Source: Rhynchopus euleeides
Taxonomy: Eukaryota > Euglenozoa > Diplonemea > Diplonemida > Diplonemidae
DNA length: 64,000 nucleotides
Assembly: GCA_963210315.1 (NCBI GenBank)
Contig: OY723254.1
Location: 898,379-962,378, forward strand
Direction: 5' to 3'
The position numbers and the translations under genes were made by a program. Positions within the stretch are counted from its first letter, which is position 1. Each line of letters begins with the position of its first letter. This document shows, one piece after another, positions 1-10,715 of this stretch. The notes beneath the pieces were generated by a model, which saw nothing but the letters and a program-made list of their open reading frames with translations, had not been told where the DNA came from and did no database searches.

Positions 1-1238
1 AAGGACCCCCACCCCCCCTCCGGAATGCAGTTTTCCGGATTGACACAAACCTCAAGGAACCTTCCTTGCGAGGTGCGCAAAGTTGTTTTACTCGCACCCC
101 CTCGGGGACACATTTTCGCACACCGGATACGTGGATGATGGAGTGGATAGAGCTTTGATGTTGCCCGAACCTGCTGCACACACTATCGATGGCAGACTGA
201 CACAGTTTTTGACACAGAGCGAAGGCCATATGTGATCTGGGATGCAGCTCTGAGACCCGGTTGCTCAATCGACGTCATGCGGCAGGGAGTGTCCAACAGG
301 GCACGTGGTCCCACAAGCGCGTCAACACCTTTTTTCTCAGAACAGGGGTGCGCTGAGAAAGGCTCAGGTCTGAAGGGCGACACCCCCACGACCCGCAGAC
401 TGTTTACGCAGAACAGACACACATGCCCTGCCCCCAAACAGATCTAAACCCGCATTGCCGTGGCGTCGAGAGCCCAGTCTCAGAGCATTCAGATTTGAAG
501 TATAATTGGATCAGTCTGGGCGGAGGGAAGGATGAAGGGTGGAATAGGGGGGCGGGGCTCTCGGCTCAAAAAAAAACCTCCCATCGGGTGGGTTTTTGGG
601 GCCCTTTTGACACGCTTCTATTGGTTTCGCATCGTCTGAATCACGCCCGGATGGTGTCGTCGTCGCTCGCGCCCTCACAACTGCAGAATGGGTGGGACTT
701 GCTGATTATTTTAGGCGACACGGACGGGCTCAAGATGGGTGGGGGAGTCACACACATCAACCTTGAACTATATTTCTCTTTGTTTGGCATCGACGCCAGC
801 CCTGACGAGCGGGACGACCAGATCAGTTCTCTTATTGAACTTTGGAAATATTGAACGGTTTTTTTTGACCGTGCTCTTGTTTTTCGATATCATGGAATGA
901 ACCTCGGCACTGTGTTCTTGATAAGATCACCGGGGCCGGGGGGGGAGGGGGAGGGGGGACGGGGGGGAAATAGAAGTAGAAGGGGGCACAAGAATGACCA
1001 CCCTTCACTCGTTATGCAGGAGGGGGGCGGGGGGGGGGGGGGGGGGGGGACACACGCAACCATATCGCCGCCTCCTGAATCACAGGAGTCCACAACAGGG
1101 TCAGAAATGCAGAAGAATCGAACCTTCCTCGCAGGGATAGGTGTCACAAACGACAGAGTAAAGGCCTGCACCGGTTACAATGGTCAGCGATGCGGCTGTC
1201 GGGGGGGGGGGGGGGGGGGGAGGGGGGAACAGACAGTG
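1..1238. other. Gene-free stretch with poly-G tracts
   Basis: I see no convincing gene here. The longest plus-strand frame (423-854) has no recognisable motif and crosses a poly-A run. The stretch holds long G homopolymers near 1030-1050 and 1201-1220. Positions 967-1020 are repeated, with about four mismatches, at 35217-35270, so this is a dispersed repeat fragment. Confidence 0.6.
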
Positions 1239-1560
1239 CACGGTGGACTCCCACCCCCTGGAGCGGGGGTCTGGGGCGGGGGTCTGGGCGAGTGGGGGTC
1301 TGGACCCCCGCGAGCGGGGGTATGGACCCCCGCTAGCGGGAGTCTGGACCCCCGCGAGTGGGGGTCTGGACCCCCGCTGTCGGGGGTCTGGACCCCCGCT
1401 AGCGGGAGTCTGCCCTGCTATTTTTGGTGCCCAGACGACCCCCGCGAGCGGGGTCCATACCCCCGCTCGCGGGGGTCCCGACCCCCGCGAGCGGGGGTCT
1501 GGACCCCCGATATTCCGATATCCCAAAAAGGTGCACCCTGACGTGTGGGAGTCCACCGTG
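1239..1560. mobile_element. GC-rich foldback element with 15-bp inverted ends
   Basis: The stretch is bounded by perfect inverted ends, CACGGTGGACTCCCA at 1239-1253 and its complement at 1546-1560. The interior (about 1260-1515) is a palindromic minisatellite of roughly 23-26-bp units alternating GGGGGTCTGGACCCCC with short AGC or AGT linkers, in both orientations. This looks like a foldback or MITE-like element. No clear target-site duplication flanks it, so the superfamily is unknown. Confidence 0.55.
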
Positions 1561-1985
1561 TGGCCATGGTTTTCAGGGAAGCTATGACGTGAAGCCAGTA
1601 TTTGGGGGAGTGTCTAAAGTGAACCGCAAGTGAAACCGTCCCTGGTGATTTCGCCAGGGGAACGCACCACCTCCTCCTCCACACCTCTCCGCCTGGAGGA
1701 GACAGAGGAGATCCGGGTGAGCATCTCTGGACTATGTAGGGAGGGCTCGTCCCCCAAGACAACGAATACAACCGGGTAAATCAAAGAGAGAGAAGTGAAT
1801 CAAAGAGGGGCAACGACGAGCCGCGGTGGGTATTCGAGCCCTGAACCCCAAAATAACCATCAACGGCCTGGAATGTCCGTCCGGACACTGCCAACAGTCT
1901 TTCGGACTGTGACCTGAGACAGGCTGTAGCAAAGAAGAAGGGGGAGGGAGAGGGGGTGCTGGGGTGGGGTGAGGGTGATGGGGAA
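1561..1985. other. Gene-free stretch
   Basis: No gene, RNA or repeat that I can support. Purine-rich on the plus strand around 1920-1980. Confidence 0.5.
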
Positions 1986-1994
1986 GGAAGCCTG

Positions 1995-2862
1995 CAGGCC
2001 TGTCGCTAACTTTTCGATTTTGGAGATTTGGTGGGTTGACGCTCCTGTTTTGGGGGGGGATCAGGGGGGAAAACACTAGGGGTCAATTTTTCTCGCGCGC
2101 GCTTCGCGCGCGCTCGTGTTGCCAAATTTTGAATTTTCCCATCGGTGGACCACTAGGTGGGCACGGTGTGAGGCGCTGGGTTCCTTCCGTGGTTCCTCTC
2201 CCGCTCGCGCCGTCGGGTGCCGGAGGAAACCAAAAAATGGCTTTCGGGACCATGATTTCGACGCTGCCCCCTGATATGTCACGGCCGTCAAAGCGCAAGG
2301 ACTTGGTTACTAGACGGGCACGCGAGATGGGGGGTCTGGGGGGCAGAGCCCCCCATCCGCTGGAGGCCACGGTAGTGAGCATCTGTTCATTGTGGGCGTA
2401 CAGATTCTGTGTGAGTTGGCTGCGTCCTCCTGAGGCTACTGGAGTGGGTGGATTCCCTGACCTGATGGGAATCGAATGACTTGAGTACGAGACATACGCC
2501 ACAGGGGGGTCTGGGGGGCGGAGCCCCCCAGCCGCCGGAGGCCACGGTAGTGAGCATCTGTTCCTGCAAAACCATACTCTCTTCGACGTCGACCCAGTGA
2601 AAGTGGGTTGACGCTTGGTCGACGCTTGGTGAGCGTCGACCCAGTGTAACCGGGCCAACGCTAGGTTAGCGTCGACCCAGTGTAATAAATGGGTTGACGC
2701 TTGGTCCAGGCTTGAATGGCAACCCAGTTCCACTAGGTCGACGCTCCAAGCCTCGACCAAGCGTCAACCCAGTCCACTGGGTCGACGCTGGGTCGACGCT
2801 TTTTTATGGGGGGGGAAACCCAAAATCACTGGGTCGACGGTCGACGCTTAGCGACATGCCTG
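1995..2862. mobile_element. hAT-like non-autonomous transposon, copy 1
   Basis: The left end reads CAGGCCTGTCGCTAA. The right end, reverse-complemented, reads CAGGCATGTCGCTAA (14 of 15 identical). The 9-bp sequence GGAAGCCTG directly flanks both sides (1986-1994 and 2863-2871). CAGG ends and an 8-9-bp duplication are typical of hAT elements. No transposase is encoded. The interior holds two tandem copies of a conserved core (near 2330-2390 and 2500-2563), each with a 9-bp hairpin stem CTGGGGGGC/GCCCCCCAG (slightly altered in the first copy). At 2585-2850 there is a minisatellite of GTCGAC-containing units in both orientations. Confidence 0.75.
2585..2850. repeat. Bidirectional minisatellite inside hAT-like copy 1
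   Basis: The motif GGGTCGACGC and its complement GCGTCGACCC recur about ten times, separated by short AGTG- or TTGG-type linkers. Both orientations occur, so the single strand can fold into many alternative hairpins. It lies just inside the right end of the transposon. Confidence 0.7.
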
Positions 2863-2871
2863 GGAAGCCTG

Positions 2872-3462
2872 CCTTGGTGGAGGGGGGGGGGGGGGGCCCG
2901 GAGGGGACCTTAGTCTTCGAGCCCTTAGTCTATTGCGGGCTTCTCTCCAATCATGCCAAGTCGGGCATCCAGGCCAAATCTCAGCAGATTATTAAAGGGG
3001 TGGGGAGAGGGGGAGGGGGGGGTTTTTTTTCGGGGATCCAAAATGCCATCGCCCACTCGCCCAGAATACCATGCAGGAACCAGGATTTTTTTTGCCACAT
3101 TCCCCCCCCCAGTTTCGCCCTCGCATCATGTTTCGACTTTTCCCCCCCGCTCTTTGCGGGTTCTGCAGATCGAGTTATTTTCTTTTCTCTTTTTCCCGAT
3201 TTTCCTTCTATCGCCCCTTTCCCCCCTTTTACAGCCATATATGATTGCTGATGTGGAAGTATTCAGGGCGACACACAACACAACACACAACGCACAATTC
3301 ACTATACTTTTGTCCGGCATCTACCACCCACCTGGTATGCGAGACCAGGGGCAGTGACGCACGGATGACCCACACCGCCGCTTTGCACCACATGTCGACA
3401 CAATGACTCTGGAAGGCGTAGTTTTCATGGGGTAGAGACGCAGTTTGCAGCAAATACGGTTT
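2872..3462. other. Gene-free stretch
   Basis: No supportable gene. It contains G runs (2881-2896, 3010-3021) and a pyrimidine-rich tract (3100-3235). Confidence 0.5.
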
Positions 3463-3840
3463 GTAAGTGTGTGTGGAAGCGTCAACGCACTGAGGCAAAA
3501 TTGGGTCATGCTCGCTGTGGAAGCGTCAACGCATCAAACGAAGTACCAAGTAGTAGAGGAAGAGCGGCAGAGTTGAAGTGACACTTTTGTTTTTTCTGTC
3601 TTTGAGCTTACGTAACGCCCTCTCTCCCTCTCCCTCCCCTCACCCCACCCATCCCCTCCCCGACGTCCCTCTCTATGGGCTGTTCTGTCACTCGTCTCCG
3701 AGCCCTGTTTCGTGATACCAGCTACGGCTCCCCTCCCGTCTGTGGCTCGCTAGCTTGGCGGTCTTGTGGAAGCTCAACTGGGCCTTGAAAAAAATGGGGG
3801 TATTTGGGGTAATCAGGCTGGGGAAAAAAACAACAAATCA

Positions 3841-4085
3841 CAACAAATCACACCCGATCGTCAGCTGATTGAGGGTGTGATATGAGGGTTCTATCCAACA
3901 AGGATATCAAGGCGGCACTTTCAAAGTCCTGCCAAGGACAGCGCCACGTGTAATCACAACAAATCACACCCGATCGTCAGCTGATTGAGGGTGTGATATG
4001 AGGGTTCTATCCAACAAGGATATCAAGGCGGCACTTTCAAAGTCCTGCCAAGGACAGCGCCACGTGTAATCACAACAAATCACAC
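3841..4085. repeat. 116-bp tandem repeat at the LINE 3' end
   Basis: Two tandem units start at the CACCCGATCG motif (3851 and 3967), and a third start of the motif at 4083 leads into the LINE 3' end. One further unit lies at 11638-11737, upstream of the LINE 5' junction. The right palindrome arm has none of these units, so they expanded or were lost after the inverted duplication. Each unit carries the GTGATTTGTT-type tail sequence. Confidence 0.75.
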
Positions 4086-4181
4086 CCGATCGTATTGCAA
4101 TTTGGGTTAGCGTGCTGGCATCGCAGCCTGGCCCCGAAGGACCATACCGTGAGGAACCGGGCCCGCTATCCTACTCTTGCT

Positions 4182-7100
4182 CTACGTGACACCACACGGT
4201 TTCGCTCTCCTCCTCGTTGCGCTGTAAAGGAGGGGGGACACACACACACTGGAAGCCGGAGATTGCGCCTGCTGATACTGAGGCGCAATCTTCGCGACGA
4301 CGCGTTGAAAAGAGCGCGGAATAGCCGCCGAACGAAAGATGGTGGGAGAGGGGATGCAGCGGGTGCGCTTCGGAACCGCACGCAACACCTGCTTCTGGAG
4401 GAAACGAGAACGAGAAGGACGGACAGCACGTGTCTTGCGCTCCAAGAAGCGCAAGGCCTGTGAGGCCCGTGGGAAAGGGGAAGGCACGCCCGATCTAGCT
4501 GTGCTGATGATCGTGCGGGAGGAAGGAAAACCTGCTCTGTTGTTATGAAACGAGCATCGCTCCAGGGCAGATTCGTCTGCCTCCCGCATGTGCGCTACAC
4601 GTTTCTGCGCGCGGGGAACCGAGGACTCAGAAGGGGAGGAAGGGGAGAAAGGAAGTCGACGCCCCACGTAAGGGCTCGGCGACGTGCACTCGTGGGAGAG
4701 CGTGTCGCCCCCCTGGTGAGACGGCGTTTCTGCCTGCCAGTCGGGAAGAGAGGGGGTTGCAGTGTCTAAAGGCACTAGGGGCTCCTGACATGGAGAGGGT
4801 GGTGGGGGTGACACAGTGTCTGATGGGGGACTAAGCCGAGTGTCGACGGGCTGAAAGCCCGGCGAGTCATCCACAACAAGGGAAGGTGCAGGCGAGAGAG
4901 GAAGGGGGGAAGCAAGTTCTGATGGGGGCATGATACTATCCTCGTCAGGCCGAAGGCTTGACGCTGAAATCGGTGAACCAGGGGACACGGGGGGTTGAGG
5001 TTCTACTCTTCTGTTGTTAAAGGAGCGTTGCCCCAGGGCAGATTCGCCTGTCTCCTGTATGGGTGCTACCCGCTTCTGCGCGCGGGGCACCGAGGACTCA
5101 GAGGGGAGAGAGGGAGAGAAAGGAAGGCGGCGCCCCACGCAAGGGCTCGGAGATCTCCGTTGCGTGGCGCTCTCTGGGAGGGGCGGCGAGCCCGACTGCG
5201 GGGTCTGTAGCCCGTCCAGCAGGTCTGTGTGCAGCACGAGCTCCGGAGCCGGAGAGGGCGCCGGAGGCGGTGCTGTATCTGCTGGTGGAGCGAGACGAGC
5301 ATCATCAGGCTGGGAGCCCGACGATTCATCCGCATCAAGCGTAACGTGCTCTGCACCCATCTTACGCGGGGTAGGGGAAGCAGGGGTATTCATTCGAGGG
5401 GAAGGCGAGAAAAGAAAACCAGGGAATTCGCGTGGGGTCAACGCAGATGACTCCGCAGAAGAACCCAACTCGCCCTCACTGGGCTGATCGTCGGGGCAGC
5501 AAAGAGCCAAATGCTCAATCACGCCCGGCCAAAGAAGAAGAAGAGACGCACACATGTCCCACTCTGGCTGTCGCACACACACTATCCCAGCCCCCCAGAG
5601 GGACGGGCCCTCGTCAGAGTGATCTAAACAAATGGCGGTGCGTTTCACGGCATCCTGCCCCATCGAGTCCTCGTCGGAGGCGTCCAGAACGATGGCGGTG
5701 CGTTTCACCGCAGCCGCAGCCGTCGTGTCGCTATCCATCTCAGACGAGGGAGGGACTTCCTCGCTGGTGGAGCCCGCATCTGCAGCGTCGTCTCCATCAT
5801 GCTCAGTGGCACCAGAGCTGCCCTCCTCTCCCTCGCTGTCAGAGTCGTCTTCGCAGCTGCTGCTGTCGTCATCCGTGCTCGCAACTTGGTCGACCCTGGG
5901 GGCGCGCCCATGGTGGCCGGCCGCGCAGCATGTCTTCACATTGGCGCAGGTGCCGCATCGCGTCATGTGGTGTGTCTCACAACACATCACCTTCAGGCCG
6001 TCCGCGTGGTGGTGGTGGACGCGGCAACACGCAGCTATCGTCAGTGCGTAATTCCGCTTGGCATTATCGCACTCGTCGCATTTCGGTTTCGAATGCGCGT
6101 TGCACACTTTCCGGGGGCCCAGAGACGTGCTCGCGAGCGACCGCGGCACTGGTACGGGTATAGCGCTGCGCGGCGGGGGCGGGCGTGGCCCATCCCATTG
6201 TGAGGCTCGCGTGGTCCGGGGGATCCCAGTGTAGTCTGGGAACACGTTTGTTCCCCACCTCACGATATTGCCGTCTGCATCGACGCCTGCGGCCGCACAT
6301 GCCTGTTCTGCACTCGCCTCTAACGCCGCGATCGTCTCTGCGCCACCTGCGAACACGGGCCGGGGTGTCATCCCGCCCCAGACCTCTCCAGCGCCTACCG
6401 AGCAGAGGGAGCCGACCCGGTCCTCGCGTCGCGCAGGCCACGGGGTAGGAAGGCTTAGCTGGTCGCATAGCCTCTTCAGGCAGCCCATCATCGTCCAGAG
6501 GAGGTTGCCACGCTCGGCCATCGCGGGGTTGGAGGTTCGTGCCGAGCGCTCCGAGGGCTGTAACGCCTTCCCTGTGAAGATTTCGAAGTCAAGGGCGAGC
6601 TCGATGTTCGACACCGTGCCTTGCTTCGTCCATTGGAGCGCTGCGAGCCACGCAAGTATCGCCCTGAGAGACGCAGCGCTATACGGCCACAGCCGCGCTG
6701 CTGGCTTCTCTGGGATACTGGATACGTCGAAGTCAAAAGCCTCTGCCGGCCAGGAGAGAGCAGCCGTCCAGGGGTGCACGAGGGGTCCAGCGCGCCGCAT
6801 CTTCGCCTCGAGCTCCCACCGCTTCAGCACGATGCGCCCCATCAGCGTGTGCAGCAAGGTCTCGTCTACCTGGAATCCCTCTGGCACCACGCCGTATCTC
6901 GCAAGGCACGGGGGCCACCCTGAGCGGTCCAGCTGCAGCAGGGGTTCGTACTGAGGTTGAGACCTGACGGAGTCAAACGCACTGCATGCCCACCAAAGGT
7001 GATCGGGCGTGTCACTGTCCGCACCATCGCAGTGTACACACAGCTTGGGGTCCCGTACGTCTGCCTCTTCAGCCGCCGGATCGGACACGATATCCCAGTC

Positions 7101-10100
7101 GAAGGAATCCTGAGAACCGAGCAGATCGGCGTCTCCCTGCTCCTCGTCCTCCTCCTCTTCGTACTCGCACTCCTCCTCTTCCTCAGCTTCTTCATCCTCT
7201 TCGTCCCCTTCCATAGCCGCGTCAGCAGCCGGTGAGGGAGATGGGGCATGGGATGAGGAGTCCGACGTCTCGTCTGTCGTCGCACGCCTGCCAGAGACGT
7301 AGGCGCCGTTGCGCCCCCATCGTGTCGCGAAGAAGACACCACCAGTAAGCACCACCGTCAGCGCCCGCGAGAGGTTCCCGTCCTTCGTCTCCAGGCGGAG
7401 CGCGTTCGTCCTGTCGTAGTCCACACCGTTTTCGATCCCCGAGAAGGAAGGACGGTGCTTCGCCAGCGCCTTCCAGCCCTGCCGCCGCAGATTGTCGCGC
7501 AGCGCATGGTTCCGGGAGGACCGTGGTTCACCGGCGAGACACATATCCCCGATGGCACAGTCACGGATGTCGTCGCCCCACTCTAGTCCAGCAGCAGGGA
7601 GGGCGACCGAGATCGCGATGCCCACAGGGCCGAGGGCGTCAGCAGAGGAGAGGGTCGGGTGATCCTCGTACAGCACAGCGATTCGGTTCATCCTGTCCAC
7701 CATGTGTGGGATGCGCACACACGTGTCGAAGAGATTGCACAGGATCCGGTAAGAGTTGGCTATCGCCGGATCTACACGGTGGGCTTTGTGCAGGATGGTG
7801 AGCATCGCGCCTACACTGCGGGAGGGGTGCTTGACGCCGAGGATGCCTGTCGTTAAACGGCTTCGAAGACGCTGCGTCGCCGTCTTCGACAGAGGGGCAA
7901 ACGCTCCGCCCGACACCGTGCTCGACACGACATTCGACGCCACAATTTCCGCCCGTTGTCGTGTGCTCAGCGGAGAGGTCGGAAGTCGCATGAGCAGGGG
8001 TTTGTGGCTCTCGAGTCGCGCGTCGTTGCGGCGCACCTGCACCTTGTCAGAGACGCAGGCCTTTGCACCGAGGATCTTCGACGCTGTCTCAGTCGGGAGG
8101 ATGTTGTCCTGAACACGCACCTGTCCCACGTATGGGTGTCGCCTCCTGAAACCCGACGAGCCCCTCGGGATCCCCATCGCCACCGTCTTCTTGACGTTGA
8201 GGGCCATGCCGGTGATGTTGCAGAAGCCTACCACGACATCGACAGCCTGCTGCACCGACGCCTCATCCTCCTGAGATACAAGCGTCCCATCGTCGGCGAA
8301 GGACTGCGAAGACACTGATGGCACGCGCACGTCGACGGCCTTAAACATGACCGAGAGGAGGGCGTTGATCAGGATGACCGATATAGGGCAGCCCTGCAGG
8401 ATCCCGTTGGTCACCTCGAAGCGCCCGCCAACACCTAAGGGCAGCTTGAAGCGTCTCTTCAGCCCACTGTACATCGTTTTGAGGGGGCGCAGGATGCGCT
8501 GGTGCAGCCCCATGGCCTCCGCCAGCTCCAAGACGAGCTTCTGGGGTACCCGGTCGAAGCACTTCTGGAAGTCCAGGGCCAGCAGGTACAGCTGTTTGGA
8601 ATCATCCAGGAGGGTCTCCTCAATCAGAGTCGTCAGTTCGTTAAGGACATCCTCGCACCTATGCCCCTGGCGGAAGCCGTGCTGCGTGTCCAGGGCCCAC
8701 GTCTCCTGCCACTTCATTATGTCGATGAGACGGCGGCACGCCCACAGGCGGTAGACCGCACTGGTGACCGTGATAGGCCGGAGGTTCGTAGGCGAGAGGT
8801 CTTCGCTCTTCGGGATCAGCGACACCAGGGCCGTGAGCAGCCCCTTCGGCCATTTCCCCGTCCGTTCCACCAGGTTGAAGAAGGCAGCAAACCCGTCCAT
8901 GAGAGGGAGGGGCAGCCGCTGCAGCTCGTCCATGCGCCAGCCGTCGACACCACACGCAGCAGACTTCTTTTTCCTCCGCTTCAGCATCTCCAGCAAGTCG
9001 GAGCCGCTGACGTCTTCCACCTGCATAGGGTGCTTCTCGAACAGCCCGTCGTACTCCCGTGCGAAAGGCGCAAACTCCGGCTCCGCCCTGTCGCCCGTGT
9101 ACATCCGGTGGATGGGCGCCCAGGCTTCCATGAGGATGGCGTCCATTTCCGACACCTTCGCCGTCAGTTCACCGTTCCCCTTCTTCACCGTGTCGGCGGC
9201 TTGGCCCGGGCTACCCTTCAGGACAGTCACAAGGCTTTTGCGGTCGGAGGCGAACATCTGGCGCACAGTCCCCCGCCAACGCTGTTTCCGCGCCTTGCAC
9301 GCCTCTCGGTTGATGTCGTGAAGGCGTCCGCGCACAGCATGCAGCAGCTTCTTCACAGTCGCGACGTCGGGGACGGAGCCCAGCAGGTGGCTCGTCACCC
9401 CACACTCCTGAGGTAGTTCACGTAGGACGTTGCGACACTTGCGCCAGCAGCGGACAAGTTGCCCCGACACCGCGCCCGGACCACTTTTTACGCAGGAGCG
9501 AGCGCGCACGTAGTGCTCCATGCGGCTGATGGTCGCGCTGTACCTCAGCTCCTTCGCCGTCGCGACTGTGCCCAAGGTGGCGGAGCTCGGCGCCGCCACA
9601 CGTACCCGCTGCGGTTCTCGCGCTGCGCCCCTCCCGAGGTATGACCGCTCCTCTGACGCCGCCACCTCGCTCCCGTCCAGCAGATGACGCTCGCACATCC
9701 CAGAAAGGATCATCCACGCATCCTCGACTGCTTCCCGTTTCACCGCGTCGTAGAACGGCGCAAGGTCGGGTGGCTCCGGGGGTGTCTCGTCCGCGTCAGG
9801 TGACCGGGGGGGTGCAGGAATTGCACGGGGCACCTTGTACCTCAGGGTCTCCTGCGCGAAGGCGAGCGAGTCCAGCGTGACACTCACCAGCGAGTGGTTC
9901 GGCACCCCAGCCAGCGAGGTCGAGCAGCTCACGAAACTTTGCGCTGCGATTCGGTTCATCAGGACGTAGTCGATTCGCGAGCTGGCACGTGTAGAGGTGT
10001 AGGTCGGCGGGGGGTCACCACCGCTCCTCGTAGCCTGGAGCACCGCTGCGTCGACCCACTCATTCTCCAGCGCTCTGCGGAGGGTCGGCGACCGCGCAAC

Positions 10101-10712
10101 ATCCGTGTTGAGGTCCCCCAGTACCACCGCTGGAGCACCACCCACCTGCGCCTGCGCCTCGAACAACACAGAGTTCAGGAGGGCCTCCCTGGCAGCCACT
10201 GTTTTGTTGTCGCACCCCGAGTGCGCGTACACCACGAAGACATGGAGGAACGTGGCCCCCGACCCGAGCGCCACCCTGCTGTGCATGACCCTGCCATCTT
10301 CAAACCCCGCAGTGATGGCGCTGTTCGGAACGGCGCGCGACACACACGGCTGGCGCACCATGGTGGCCACCCCACCCCCACGTTGCCCACACGCGATGTT
10401 GCCGGACGGCGCGTTTTTCGATCTCCTGGGGGGGCGCTCTTTACCCCACAGAAAGGCCCACTCCTGCGGACGCCCATCCCCCTTACGCAGCACCCAGTCG
10501 ACCTCCTCTTGTTGGCGCCGCGAGCTGCAAGTCTCCTGCAGGCCCACCACGTGCGCCGGCACATCACGAAGCACGTCGAAGTGCGCGTCCAGTGAGGTCA
10601 CATTCAGTGTCGCTACAACCAGGTTGTTGGTGGGGCCAGGGTTCGTTTCGATGTCCCCACCCATCAGCAAGGTTACGCGGGCAGCGTCGGCAATAGAGCG
10701 CGGGGAGCGCAG
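4182..10712 (-). CDS. LINE copy A ORF2: 2A motif, APE endonuclease, reverse transcriptase
   Basis: The frame opens directly after the ORF1 TGA and encodes about 2176 residues. It starts with a 2A-like peptide (TLLMGGDIETNPGP). The only ATG before the endonuclease lies inside this motif. Counting from the TTG codon at 10670, endonuclease signatures follow: LNVTSL near 22, LQET near 44, GDLN near 184, RIDYVL near 232 and NHSLV near 258. The reverse transcriptase has LDFQKCFD (699-706), GILQGCPIS (756-764) and FADD (790-793). Further on come an acidic run, a C-x2-C-x8-H-x4-C type knuckle (CVHCDG...HLWWAC), and a Cys/His-rich domain with CC-x3-GHH. The last 600 or so residues are Pro/Ser-rich with an internal duplication. 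At over 2100 residues this is much longer than a usual LINE ORF2 (about 1000-1300). It is intact, so the copy may be active. Confidence 0.9.
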   Translation of the reverse strand: MRSPRSIADAARVTLLMGGDIETNPGPTNNLVVATLNVTSLDAHFDVLRDVPAHVVGLQETCSSRRQQEEVDWVLRKGDGRPQEWAFLWGKERPPRRSKNAPSGNIACGQRGGGVATMVRQPCVSRAVPNSAITAGFEDGRVMHSRVALGSGATFLHVFVVYAHSGCDNKTVAAREALLNSVLFEAQAQVGGAPAVVLGDLNTDVARSPTLRRALENEWVDAAVLQATRSGGDPPPTYTSTRASSRIDYVLMNRIAAQSFVSCSTSLAGVPNHSLVSVTLDSLAFAQETLRYKVPRAIPAPPRSPDADETPPEPPDLAPFYDAVKREAVEDAWMILSGMCERHLLDGSEVAASEERSYLGRGAAREPQRVRVAAPSSATLGTVATAKELRYSATISRMEHYVRARSCVKSGPGAVSGQLVRCWRKCRNVLRELPQECGVTSHLLGSVPDVATVKKLLHAVRGRLHDINREACKARKQRWRGTVRQMFASDRKSLVTVLKGSPGQAADTVKKGNGELTAKVSEMDAILMEAWAPIHRMYTGDRAEPEFAPFAREYDGLFEKHPMQVEDVSGSDLLEMLKRRKKKSAACGVDGWRMDELQRLPLPLMDGFAAFFNLVERTGKWPKGLLTALVSLIPKSEDLSPTNLRPITVTSAVYRLWACRRLIDIMKWQETWALDTQHGFRQGHRCEDVLNELTTLIEETLLDDSKQLYLLALDFQKCFDRVPQKLVLELAEAMGLHQRILRPLKTMYSGLKRRFKLPLGVGGRFEVTNGILQGCPISVILINALLSVMFKAVDVRVPSVSSQSFADDGTLVSQEDEASVQQAVDVVVGFCNITGMALNVKKTVAMGIPRGSSGFRRRHPYVGQVRVQDNILPTETASKILGAKACVSDKVQVRRNDARLESHKPLLMRLPTSPLSTRQRAEIVASNVVSSTVSGGAFAPLSKTATQRLRSRLTTGILGVKHPSRSVGAMLTILHKAHRVDPAIANSYRILCNLFDTCVRIPHMVDRMNRIAVLYEDHPTLSSADALGPVGIAISVALPAAGLEWGDDIRDCAIGDMCLAGEPRSSRNHALRDNLRRQGWKALAKHRPSFSGIENGVDYDRTNALRLETKDGNLSRALTVVLTGGVFFATRWGRNGAYVSGRRATTDETSDSSSHAPSPSPAADAAMEGDEEDEEAEEEEECEYEEEEDEEQGDADLLGSQDSFDWDIVSDPAAEEADVRDPKLCVHCDGADSDTPDHLWWACSAFDSVRSQPQYEPLLQLDRSGWPPCLARYGVVPEGFQVDETLLHTLMGRIVLKRWELEAKMRRAGPLVHPWTAALSWPAEAFDFDVSSIPEKPAARLWPYSAASLRAILAWLAALQWTKQGTVSNIELALDFEIFTGKALQPSERSARTSNPAMAERGNLLWTMMGCLKRLCDQLSLPTPWPARREDRVGSLCSVGAGEVWGGMTPRPVFAGGAETIAALEASAEQACAAAGVDADGNIVRWGTNVFPDYTGIPRTTRASQWDGPRPPPPRSAIPVPVPRSLASTSLGPRKVCNAHSKPKCDECDNAKRNYALTIAACCRVHHHHADGLKVMCCETHHMTRCGTCANVKTCCAAGHHGRAPRVDQVASTDDDSSSCEDDSDSEGEEGSSGATEHDGDDAADAGSTSEEVPPSSEMDSDTTAAAAVKRTAIVLDASDEDSMGQDAVKRTAICLDHSDEGPSLWGAGIVCVRQPEWDMCASLLLLWPGVIEHLALCCPDDQPSEGELGSSAESSALTPREFPGFLFSPSPRMNTPASPTPRKMGAEHVTLDADESSGSQPDDARLAPPADTAPPPAPSPAPELVLHTDLLDGLQTPQSGSPPLPESATQRRSPSPCVGRRLPFSPSLPSESSVPRAQKRVAPIQETGESALGQRSFNNRRVEPQPPVSPGSPISASSLRPDEDSIMPPSELASPLPLSPAPSLVVDDSPGFQPVDTRLSPPSDTVSPPPPSPCQEPLVPLDTATPSLPDWQAETPSHQGGDTLSHECTSPSPYVGRRLPFSPSSPSESSVPRAQKRVAHMREADESALERCSFHNNRAGFPSSRTIISTARSGVPSPFPRASQALRFLERKTRAVRPSRSRFLQKQVLRAVPKRTRCIPSPTIFRSAAIPRSFQRVVAKIAPQYQQAQSPASSVCVSPLLYSATRRRAKPCGVT

Positions 10713-10715
10713 TCA
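10674..10715 (-). promoter_or_regulatory. Candidate readthrough stop before the 2A region (LINE copy A)
   Basis: ORF1 ends CAG-TGA-CTG. The TGA (10715-10713) is in frame with ORF2, and 13-14 sense codons (ending IADAARVT) join it to the 2A motif. UGA followed by C, in particular CU, is a known leaky context. No ATG allows ORF2 to start with a full-length 2A peptide. Confidence 0.55.

Noticed and set aside
1255..1520. CRISPR-like array of repeats
   Set aside because: Units are palindromic, continuous and alternate in orientation without unique spacers, and the DNA is eukaryotic.
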